Positions 31,127-38,999 of a stretch of DNA of 42,765 bases are shown piece after piece. Source of the stretch: Micrococcales bacterium (GTDB lineage: Bacteria > Actinomycetota > Actinomycetes > Actinomycetales > Cellulomonadaceae); NCBI GenBank assembly GCA_009777345.1, contig WRMB01000034.1, forward strand, positions 1 to 42,765. Direction: 5' to 3'. The notes under the pieces were generated by a model. The model saw nothing but the letters and a program-made list of their open reading frames with translations, did not search any database and had not been told where the DNA came from. Every line of letters starts with the position of its first letter. Positions within the stretch are counted from its first letter, which is position 1. Both the position numbers and the translations under genes were made by a program.

Positions 31127-31638
31127 GGGGTGGGAGCCGACCGGGCGGGGAAGGCCCACAGCTTGTAGCCGGTGTAGCGGACCACGGTGCCGATACCGAT
31201 CCCGAGGACCTTGGCCACGTTGGCGGCCAGCGGGCCGGTGGCGCCGATCCAGTACGTCGTGACGTACAGCGTCACCTGCGGGACGAGCAGGGCGACGAGG
31301 TTGATCGTCGCGTAGATCGCCAGCTCGTGCGGGCCGCGGCGGGACCGGCGGTCCGAGAACGTCCAGTGCCGGTTGCCCATCCACGACACCAGCGTCGCGA
31401 CGAGCGCTGCGATGATGCTCGCGGTGACGATCTTGTGCGCCAGCAGGTGACCTGGTCCGTGCGCCAGCAGGTTGAACAACCCCATGTCCACGACGAACGC
31501 GACGCCCCCCACGGTCAGGAACTGGGCCATCTCGGACCACCAGGCCCGGCCTGGCCACAGTGCCCGTCGTGTCGCGTCCTGTCGTGTCGTGGTGACGTCG
31601 GACGGTGCGTCCTGCGCTGCGCTGCGGGCACTGGTCAC
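31120..31638 (-). CDS. GtrA-family membrane protein
   Basis: GtrA-like proteins are small four-helix membrane proteins thought to move or present polyprenyl-linked sugars during glycosylation of cell-surface polymers. The 172-residue protein has four hydrophobic helices, with the family signature FLTVGGVAFVVDMGLFNLL at about residue 38 and WMGNRHWTFSDRR at about 89. GTG 31638 is chosen because TATTAT ends 6 nt upstream; a longer start at 31719 would run through the purK promoter region. The nearby LCP ligases and rmlB support a cell-wall glycopolymer role. The true substrate is not known. Confidence 0.85.
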   Translation of the reverse strand: MTSARSAAQDAPSDVTTTRQDATRRALWPGRAWWSEMAQFLTVGGVAFVVDMGLFNLLAHGPGHLLAHKIVTASIIAALVATLVSWMGNRHWTFSDRRSRRGPHELAIYATINLVALLVPQVTLYVTTYWIGATGPLAANVAKVLGIGIGTVVRYTGYKLWAFPARSAPTPA

Positions 31639-31644
31639 TGGACG

Positions 31645-31650
31645 ATAATA
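31645..31650 (-). promoter_or_regulatory. gtrA -10 element (TATTAT), leaderless
   Basis: TATTAT on the minus strand ends 6 nt before GTG 31638. Confidence 0.75.
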
Positions 31651-31706
31651 GGTCGTGATCGTCGCCGGTGCGGTACGTCGGTACCCAGGAGGCGGCCCGG
31701 ACGGGT

Positions 31707-31733
31707 GATGCCATGCCATAGGGATGCCATGCC
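31707..31733 (+). repeat. Direct repeat GATGCCATGCC before the purK -10
   Basis: GATGCCATGCC occurs at 31707-31717 and 31723-31733, 16 bp apart. It ends 1 nt before TAGGCT and could be a regulator site for purK or a local duplication. Confidence 0.5.
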
Positions 31734-31734
31734 C

Positions 31735-31740
31735 TAGGCT
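31735..31740 (+). promoter_or_regulatory. purK -10 element (TAGGCT), leaderless
   Basis: TAGGCT, 8 nt, then GTG 31749. Confidence 0.65.
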
Positions 31741-31748
31741 CGTCGTCT

Positions 31749-33092
31749 GTGGACTCCCGATCGAGCCGAGGGCGCGCCCCGGTGGTCGCTGTGGTCGGTG
31801 GCGGACAGTTGGCCCGGATGATGGCGGCGCCAGCCACGGCGCTGGGTCTGACGCTGCGCGTGCTCGTCGAGTCGGACGAGGCAGCGGCGGCGGCCGCGGC
31901 GCACCAGACGGTGGTCGGCGCGGCCGACGACGTCGACGCGGTGCTGGCCCTGGTCGAGGGGGCCGATGTGCTGACCTTCGAGCACGAGCACGTCCCGGCG
32001 GCGGTGCTGGCCGCGGTGGCCGCGCGCGGGGTGCCGGTGCGTCCGTCGGCTGCGGCGCTGCTGCACGCGCAGGACAAGCTGGCGATGCGTCGGCGGCTCA
32101 CCGCGCTGGGCGTGCCCTGCCCGGCCTGGGCCCCGGTGCCCGACGCGGCGGCCCTGGACGCCTTCCTGGGCGAGATGGCCGCCCGCTGGGCCCGGATGAG
32201 CCCAGCGGAGCACCAGATCTGGGCCCAGCAGGGCGACCGGCCTGGGCCCAGGGAGATCTTCGGGTCCGCCAGCCTCGGCGTCGTCAAGACCACGCGCGGC
32301 GGGTACGACGGCAAGGGTGTGCGGCTGGTCCGCGAGGCGGGCGACGTCGCCGACTGGCTGGCCGCGGTGGCGGACGGTTCGGGTCCGCCGCTGCTGGTCG
32401 AGCAGGCCGTGCTGTTCACCCGCGAGCTGGCGGTGCAGGTGGCCCGGCGCCCGTCGGGTGAGCTGCGGGCCTGGCCGGTGGTGGAGTCGATCCAGCGGGA
32501 CGGGGTCTGCTCGGAGGTGATCGCCCCCGCCCCGGACCTGCACCCGGAGACCGAGGCGCAGGCTCTGGAGGTCGCCCGCACGGTCGCCGAGGGGCTGGAC
32601 GTGGTGGGTGTACTGGCCGTCGAGCTGTTCGAGGTGCCGAGCGTCACCGGTGGTCCGCCGCAGGTGCTGGTCAACGAGCTGGCGATGCGTCCGCACAACT
32701 CCGGGCACTGGACCATCGACGGGTCGGTGACCAGCCAGTTCGAGCAGCACCTGCGTGCGGTGCTCGACCTGCCGCTGGGGACGACCGAGGCGCGCACGCC
32801 GTGGTCGGTCATGGTCAACCTGCTGGGTTCGGCGCTGCCCGACCTGACCGCGGCGCTGCCGCAGGCCCTCGCCGTGGGGTGCCGTCGTACGCCCGTCGAC
32901 CGGCCGCTCGCCGGTGAGCAGGACGTCCCCCGGGACGCCAAGGTCCACCTGTACGGCAAGTCTGTACGGCCGGGCCGCAAGCTGGGGCACGTCACCGTCT
33001 GCGGGGACGACCTGGAGATGGCCCGGACCAGCGCCGGGACGGTGGTCTCGTACCTGCGCGGAGATCCGCTCAACGGGAGGACGGAACGATGA
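31749..33092 (+). CDS. purK: 5-(carboxyamino)imidazole ribonucleotide synthase
   Basis: PurK uses ATP and bicarbonate to make N5-CAIR from AIR in purine synthesis. The ATP-grasp fold is clear over 447 residues: [20 protein letters not shown] (about 14-33), [10 protein letters not shown], the ATP site [16 protein letters not shown] (about 179-194), and [17 protein letters not shown] (about 312-328) with metal and phosphate ligands. A 30-residue insertion ([18 protein letters not shown] region, about 145-170) is longer than in E. coli PurK. The stop overlaps purE by 4 nt (ATGA), so both are made together. Confidence 0.95.
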   Translation: MDSRSSRGRAPVVAVVGGGQLARMMAAPATALGLTLRVLVESDEAAAAAAAHQTVVGAADDVDAVLALVEGADVLTFEHEHVPAAVLAAVAARGVPVRPSAAALLHAQDKLAMRRRLTALGVPCPAWAPVPDAAALDAFLGEMAARWARMSPAEHQIWAQQGDRPGPREIFGSASLGVVKTTRGGYDGKGVRLVREAGDVADWLAAVADGSGPPLLVEQAVLFTRELAVQVARRPSGELRAWPVVESIQRDGVCSEVIAPAPDLHPETEAQALEVARTVAEGLDVVGVLAVELFEVPSVTGGPPQVLVNELAMRPHNSGHWTIDGSVTSQFEQHLRAVLDLPLGTTEARTPWSVMVNLLGSALPDLTAALPQALAVGCRRTPVDRPLAGEQDVPRDAKVHLYGKSVRPGRKLGHVTVCGDDLEMARTSAGTVVSYLRGDPLNGRTER

Positions 33093-33625
33093 GTAGTGCA
33101 CCCTTGGTGGGAATCGTCATGGGGTCGGACTCGGACTGGCCGGTGATGTCGGCCGCGGCCGAGGCGCTGGCCGAGTTCGACGTGCCGGTCGAGGTCGACG
33201 TGGTCTCGGCGCACCGCCAGCCGGCCAAGATGCTGGCCTACGCCCAGCAGGCGGCCGACCGGGGGTTGCGGGTCATCGTCGCCGGGGCCGGGGGAGCGGC
33301 CCACCTGCCGGGCATGCTGGCGTCGGCCACGGTGCTGCCGGTGATCGGGGTGCCGGTGCCGCTGGCGTACCTGGACGGCCTGGACTCGTTGCTGTCCATC
33401 GTGCAGATGCCCGCCGGGGTGCCGGTCGCGACCGTGTCGGTGGCCGGCGCCCGCAACGCGGGCCTGCTCGCGGTGCGCATCCTGGCGGCAGGGACGGACC
33501 CGGAGGCCGAGCGGCTGGCGGCAGCGCTGGCCTCGTTCGCCGACGGCCTGCGCGCCACCGCCGACGCCAAGGGAGAACGTCTGCGCGCCCAGGTCGTCGC
33601 CCCCTCGGTCGGCTTCACCCCCTGA
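33089..33625 (+). CDS. purE: N5-carboxyaminoimidazole ribonucleotide mutase
   Basis: PurE class I converts N5-CAIR to CAIR. The 178-residue length is usual. [14 protein letters not shown] (about 7-20) binds the phosphate, [15 protein letters not shown] holds the catalytic His, and [20 protein letters not shown] is the conserved core. It is translationally coupled to purK. Repeat copy C begins about 43 nt after the stop. Confidence 0.96.
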   Translation: MSSAPLVGIVMGSDSDWPVMSAAAEALAEFDVPVEVDVVSAHRQPAKMLAYAQQAADRGLRVIVAGAGGAAHLPGMLASATVLPVIGVPVPLAYLDGLDSLLSIVQMPAGVPVATVSVAGARNAGLLAVRILAAGTDPEAERLAAALASFADGLRATADAKGERLRAQVVAPSVGFTP

Positions 33626-33643
33626 TCTCGTCGCAGTTCTGTG

Positions 33644-33747
33644 CCGTCGAGCGCTGGCTTCGATCCCAGTTCATAGGTTTCACGCCGATCAGGTGGTTTG
33701 AACCGCCTGAACGGCGTGGAGACCTCGAACTCGTGCTGCCTTATCGG
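33644..33747. repeat. Palindromic repeat, copy C (diverged) with left flank
   Basis: The 64-bp core (33668-33731) is imperfect, centred on GGTTTGAACC. CTTATCGG lies at 33740-33747, again after 8 nt. The left flank CCGTCGAG (33644-33651) corresponds to CCGTCGAC at copy A. It lies between the convergent purE and LCP genes. Confidence 0.85.
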
Positions 33748-33776
33748 CTCGCTGGTGGGGGGAGGTGGGATCGGGT

Positions 33777-33816
33777 GGGAGCGGGCGCTAGCAGGCGGGA
33801 GCGGGCGCTAGCAGGC
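33777..33816. repeat. 20-bp exact tandem duplication
   Basis: GGGAGCGGGCGCTAGCAGGC occurs at 33777-33796 and 33797-33816; a further GCTAGC follows. It lies 18 nt from the LCP stop codon and could fold into GCTAGC hairpins that end transcription. Confidence 0.88.
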
Positions 33817-33834
33817 GCTAGCGGGCGGGGTCGG

Positions 33835-35076
33835 TCAGCCTGGGATGCCGCCGACTACTCCTGGGGGCAGGGTGCCACCGGCGACGGCCTGCCAGAAGGC
33901 GGGGGAGGTGTCTGGGTCTAGCAGGACCGTCGACCCGATATTGCCGGGCCGGTAGTCCAGGGACTTGATCGGGGGTGTGCCGGTCACCCCGTCGGGGCCG
34001 TTCGCGGCCCGGAAGGCCAGGGCCAGCCGACCCAGGTCGACGACGTTGGTGCCCTGGCCGACGCGCAGCGCGGCGGTCCCGGCGTCGGCCAGCGCGATCT
34101 GCTGACCGGGGTGCCAGACCAGCGAGCCCGGGTCGACCTTGCTCATCACCGCGCCCACGACCTGCCGCTGGCGCAGGCCCCGACCGATATCGCCGGTGGG
34201 GTCCGACTTGCGCATCCGGGAGAACGCGAGCGCCTGGGCGCCGTCGACCTGGTGGCACCCAGGGGTCCAGACCATGCCGGAGTCGGGGTCGTCCACGTCG
34301 GCGTCCCAGCACAGCTCGACCCCGCCGACGGCGTCGACGACGTCTTTCACCCCGCCCATGCCGATCTCGACGTAGTGGTCGACCTTCAGGCCGGTGATCT
34401 GCTCGACGGTCTGCACCAGCAGCGACTCACCGCCGTAGACGGTCGCCGCGTTGAGCTTGGCCGGGCCGTGCCCGGGGATGTCAACGTAGGTGTCCCGGGG
34501 CAGGGAGATCAGCGAGGTGGTGCCGCTGTTGGGCACGTGCAGCACCAGGATGGTGTCGGCGCGCGACCCGGTCGTGCCGTCGTCGGCGATCCCGCCGTCA
34601 CGGGCGTCCGAACCGGCGATGAGGTACGTGGTGCCCGGCCCGCCGCCGGTCAGCCTCAGACCGTCGATGCGCTGGATCTTACCGTTGGCCCAGACCGCCA
34701 GGCCGACCGGCCAGGCCACGGCGAGGGCGAGCAGGACGACGAGCGTGCCGACGACCCAGCGCCACGGGCGGCGACGGCGCGGCGCACCGACCGGGGGAGT
34801 GCCCGACGGGCCCACCGCCGGCCGTCGGGCAGGTGGGGCCGGGGCCGGTGGTGCGGTGGCGGCCGGTGCGCCACGGGGTGCGAACGACGGCGGGGCGGCA
34901 GCCGGACCGGGCGCGAACACCGCGGGTGCGGCGGCCGCCGGTGGTACGGCTGGCGCGACGTACGGTGCGGCAGGCGGCACGACCGGTCCGCCGGACACCT
35001 GGGCGGCCGGTGGCGCAGCCGACCCGTCGCGCGGTCCGCTGCCGGGCGCGAAGCTGGGCGGGGTGGGGTCAGGCAT
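33835..35076 (-). CDS. LCP-family glycopolymer ligase with Pro/Ala-rich N-tail
   Basis: LytR-CpsA-Psr enzymes transfer lipid-linked glycopolymers to peptidoglycan. The 413-residue protein has an unusually long cytosolic tail of about 100 residues, rich in Pro, Ala and Gly. Next come an Arg cluster (GAPRRRRPWRW), one membrane helix (about 106-130) and the LCP domain. Core motifs are LIAGSDARDG, SRADTILVLHV, LISLPRDTYVDIPG and ALAFSRMRKSD...GRGLRQRQ. Its ATG overlaps the upstream LCP stop by one base (TGATG). This is the most diverged of the three paralogues: it lacks the long Cys-containing insert seen in the other two. Confidence 0.92.
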   Translation of the reverse strand: MPDPTPPSFAPGSGPRDGSAAPPAAQVSGGPVVPPAAPYVAPAVPPAAAAPAVFAPGPAAAPPSFAPRGAPAATAPPAPAPPARRPAVGPSGTPPVGAPRRRRPWRWVVGTLVVLLALAVAWPVGLAVWANGKIQRIDGLRLTGGGPGTTYLIAGSDARDGGIADDGTTGSRADTILVLHVPNSGTTSLISLPRDTYVDIPGHGPAKLNAATVYGGESLLVQTVEQITGLKVDHYVEIGMGGVKDVVDAVGGVELCWDADVDDPDSGMVWTPGCHQVDGAQALAFSRMRKSDPTGDIGRGLRQRQVVGAVMSKVDPGSLVWHPGQQIALADAGTAALRVGQGTNVVDLGRLALAFRAANGPDGVTGTPPIKSLDYRPGNIGSTVLLDPDTSPAFWQAVAGGTLPPGVVGGIPG

Positions 35077-36284
35077 CAGGCCCCGCAGACCTGGTTCGCG
35101 GACTGCTGCACATGGTCGACGGTGGTGACTCCGGTGGGTGGGTCTGGTTCGGCCGTCGGGGGGCTGTCGACGGTCGGGCTGCCCGACGGCTCGGGTGCGG
35201 GCGGGTCCAGCACGTCGAGGATCGGCCGGTCGGTGGCCAGCGCGGCCCAGACGTCGTCGGCCTGGGACGACCAGCGTATCCGGTTGGGGTTCCGCGAGTC
35301 CGGGCCGGACGGGACGGTCGTGAAGACGATCTTGCTGGTGTCGATGCCGCGCATGCTGTAGGCGATACCGACCGCGTTCCGCGTGTCCTTCAGGTCCGGG
35401 TCCATGTGCAGCGAGTCGGTCACGGCCCCGACGAAGCGGGTCAGGGCGAGGGTGTCGGTGAACACGTTCTTGGACAGTACCTCGGCGGCCAGGGCCCCGA
35501 GCAGCTGTTGCTGGCGTCCGATCCGGGACGTGTCGGACCCGTCGGTGCCGGTGACGTGCCGGGCCCGGGCGTACTGCAGCGCCTGCACCCCGTCCAGGCG
35601 CTGCATCCCGGCGGGGAGGTCCAGCCCGGTGTACCGCGCGTCCTTCATGGCCTTCTCGAGGCAGAGGTCGACCCCGCCGACCGCGTCGACCATCTTCTGG
35701 AACCCGGCGAAGTCGACGATGACGACGTGGTCGATCCGCAGGTTGGTGTTGGCCTGCACCGTGGCCACGGCGCAGGCGGCGGCCGAGTCCATGTCGCCGC
35801 CGGTGTCCCAGCCCTTGGCGAACGCCGAGTTGAACATCGCCTCGCGCACCGCGGGGATGGTCTTGCCGTTGGTGGTCCGGCACTCCGGGACCTTGACCAG
35901 GGAGTCCCGGGGGATCGAGACCATCTCGATGCGGTTCCGGTCGGAGGAGACGTGCATGACGATCGTGGTGTCCGAGCGCATCCCGGGGTCGGCACCGCCG
36001 ATCGTCTCGTTCTCGCCGGAACGGTCGTCAGAACCGATCAGCAGGATGTTCAGCGAGTCGCCGGCGGCCGGGTCGACCGGCGGCGGGTCGCCGGCCAGTC
36101 CCTTGAAGCGCACGGGGTCGATCTTCGAGCTGGTCAGGTACTGGAACGCCGACACCGCCGAGAACCCGAAGGTCAGCAGCGCCACGGACAGCACTCCGAC
36201 GGCCCGCCAGAACGGGTGCGCCCGGTGGTCACGGCCGTGCCGCGGGCCGTGGGCGCGCAGCATCGTGCCGTGTCGTGGGTTCAC
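35076..36284 (-). CDS. LCP-family glycopolymer ligase
   Basis: The 402-residue paralogue has one membrane helix near residue 35 and an extracytoplasmic LCP domain: LNILLIGSDDRSGENETIGG, MRSDTTIVMHVSSD, VSIPRDSLVKVPEC, and ALQYARARHVTGTDG...IGRQQQLL. The D/R residues that bind the pyrophosphate of the lipid donor are present. A C-terminal Pro/Thr tail ends in QVCGA. GTG 36284 lies 6 nt after TACCAT, so the mRNA should be leaderless. The last gene of the cluster overlaps its stop, forming a two-gene unit. Confidence 0.93.
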   Translation of the reverse strand: MNPRHGTMLRAHGPRHGRDHRAHPFWRAVGVLSVALLTFGFSAVSAFQYLTSSKIDPVRFKGLAGDPPPVDPAAGDSLNILLIGSDDRSGENETIGGADPGMRSDTTIVMHVSSDRNRIEMVSIPRDSLVKVPECRTTNGKTIPAVREAMFNSAFAKGWDTGGDMDSAAACAVATVQANTNLRIDHVVIVDFAGFQKMVDAVGGVDLCLEKAMKDARYTGLDLPAGMQRLDGVQALQYARARHVTGTDGSDTSRIGRQQQLLGALAAEVLSKNVFTDTLALTRFVGAVTDSLHMDPDLKDTRNAVGIAYSMRGIDTSKIVFTTVPSGPDSRNPNRIRWSSQADDVWAALATDRPILDVLDPPAPEPSGSPTVDSPPTAEPDPPTGVTTVDHVQQSANQVCGA

Positions 36285-36290
36285 GTATCG

Positions 36291-36296
36291 ATGGTA
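36291..36296 (-). promoter_or_regulatory. LCP -10 element (TACCAT), leaderless
   Basis: On the minus strand TACCAT, CGATAC, then GTG 36284. Confidence 0.65.
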
Positions 36297-36464
36297 GGGG
36301 GCACGGGGCACCGGATCTCGCGGGCCGGGTACGGGGGCTGTGGAGATCCGGTGGAGAGCTGAGGCTCAAGGAGGACATACCACCGCATGACGTACCTGGT
36401 GAGAGCCCTGCCCGCCCCGCGGCACGACACCGACGCGGGGCTTGCGGGTGGACGCCGCCAGAGA

Positions 36465-37691
36465 TCAGGCCGGGCACACCGTCGCCTGACGCATCTGGCC
36501 GCCGACGCTGGTCGCCTGCTCAGGCAGGGCGGGCGCCGGTTCGGGCGGCGTGGTCTGGCTCGGCCCGGGTGACCCGTCGGCCGCTGGTGGGCTCTGGTCG
36601 GCCGGGTGCAGGGCGTCGACGACAGGCGTGTCGGTGGCCATCGCCGCCCACACCGCGTCGGCCTCGGACGTCCACACCACCCGGTTGACGTTCTGCGGGT
36701 ACAGCTGCCACGGGATCGTCGTGAGCACGATGTCGTCGGTCCGGACACTGCGCAGCGCCCAGGCGAGGCTGCCCGGGTCGAGCTTCTTGTCGATGAGCAG
36801 CGAGTCTTTGGTCCGGTCGACGAAGCCGAGCAGCCGGGCCCAGTCGGTGGTCATGTTCTTCGACAGCGCCTCGGCGACCAGTGCGGCGAGCAGCTGCTGC
36901 TGACGGCCGATCCGGGAGGGGTCCATCCCGTCGCCGCCGTCCACGTGCCGGGCCCGGGCCAGCTGGAGCGCCTGCGTCCCGTCCAGACGCTGGTACCCGG
37001 CCCGCAGGTCGAGCCCGGTGTACCGGGGGTCCTTCAGGTCTTGGTCGATGCAGATGTCGACGCCGCCCAGCGCGTCCACCATGCTCTGGAAACCGACGAA
37101 GTCGACGACGACGAAATGGTCGATCGTCAGCCCGGTGCTCGCCTGCACGGTGCTGACCGCACAGGCGATCGCCGAGTCCCGACGTTCGTCGTCGGTCGTC
37201 CCGCCGTGGTCCCACCCGATGGCGAAGGCCTCGTTGACCATCGCCCCGGTCCGGGGGCGGGTGGTGGAGCCGTCGGCCATCTGGCACGCCGGGATGTCCA
37301 CCAGGGAGTCGCGCGGGACCGAGACGAGCTCGACCCGGTCCCGGCCCGCCGAGACATGCATGACGATCGTCGTGTCCGACCGCTGGCCGACCGCGTCGCC
37401 GCCGATCTGCCCGTTCTCGCCTTCCCGGCTGTCAGAGCCGAGCAGCAGGACGTTCAGGTCCCGGCCCGCCGCGGCGTCCGCCGGTCCGGCGGGCTTGCTC
37501 GGCTGGACGACCAGGTCCATCGCCTCGCTGCGCGGGATGCTCGCCTCCCACCGGCGGGCGAGAGCGGCCACCGAGACACCGAACGCGAGTACCGCGACCA
37601 TGACCAGCCCCACGCCGCGCCAGGCCGGGTGGTCGGGACGGCGCCGGGCATGGCGACAGGCATGGCGCCGGGCACGGCGTCGCGAGGGCAT
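36465..37691 (-). CDS. LCP-family glycopolymer ligase
   Basis: The 408-residue protein is close to the LCP gene downstream and probably arose by tandem duplication. An Arg/His-rich N-terminus (MPSRRRARRHACRHARRR) is followed by one membrane helix at about 28-48. Then come LNVLLLGSDSREGENGQIGG, QRSDTTIVMHVSAG, VSVPRDSLVDIPACQ and ALQLARARHVDGGDG...IGRQQQLL. The tail has TSVGGQMRQATVCPA with a terminal Cys, as in its neighbour (QVCGA), which may form a disulfide. ATG 37691 follows TAGCCT by 7 nt. A 180-nt gap separates it from the next LCP gene, which has its own -10. Confidence 0.93.
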   Translation of the reverse strand: MPSRRRARRHACRHARRRPDHPAWRGVGLVMVAVLAFGVSVAALARRWEASIPRSEAMDLVVQPSKPAGPADAAAGRDLNVLLLGSDSREGENGQIGGDAVGQRSDTTIVMHVSAGRDRVELVSVPRDSLVDIPACQMADGSTTRPRTGAMVNEAFAIGWDHGGTTDDERRDSAIACAVSTVQASTGLTIDHFVVVDFVGFQSMVDALGGVDICIDQDLKDPRYTGLDLRAGYQRLDGTQALQLARARHVDGGDGMDPSRIGRQQQLLAALVAEALSKNMTTDWARLLGFVDRTKDSLLIDKKLDPGSLAWALRSVRTDDIVLTTIPWQLYPQNVNRVVWTSEADAVWAAMATDTPVVDALHPADQSPPAADGSPGPSQTTPPEPAPALPEQATSVGGQMRQATVCPA

Positions 37692-37698
37692 GCCTGCC

Positions 37699-37704
37699 AG
37701 GCTA
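37699..37704 (-). promoter_or_regulatory. LCP -10 element (TAGCCT), leaderless
   Basis: On the minus strand TAGCCT, 7 nt, then ATG 37691. Confidence 0.65.
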
Positions 37705-37771
37705 GGCGGCCTGGTGTGGTGGTCCGAGGGGGGCGATGTCAGAGCGTCGTGCAGATAACGTGGAGAAGCTG

Positions 37772-38839
<1,068 letters not shown>

Positions 38840-38999
38840 GTGGTCTGTCGCGTCTGGTGCCCGAACCCGTCTGCCGGGTGCCCGGTGGACCTGTCGAGCC
38901 GGTGGTACCACCCCGGCGGCGTTCGTGCACGTCGGACGTCATCCAGACGGACGTAGCCCGGTCGGCCGAACCGGGTTCAGGCTGCGTTTGCCGGGGTCG

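Noticed and set aside
31639..31719. Longer N-terminus of gtrA from 31719
   Set aside because: It would read through the TATTAT -10 element and add 27 residues with no family similarity; the GTG at 31638 fits a leaderless start.
30038..33304. Very long open frame of 1088 codons on the minus strand
   Set aside because: It lies antisense to the histidine kinase, purK and purE genes and across gtrA. High GC leaves antisense frames open, and the peptide is Arg/Ser/Ala noise without domains.
36387..36572. Small plus-strand ORF with AAGGAGG upstream
   Set aside because: The spacing to ATG is about 11-12 nt, the peptide is Arg/Gly-rich, and it runs antisense into the 3' end of an LCP gene. The AAGGAGG is probably chance.
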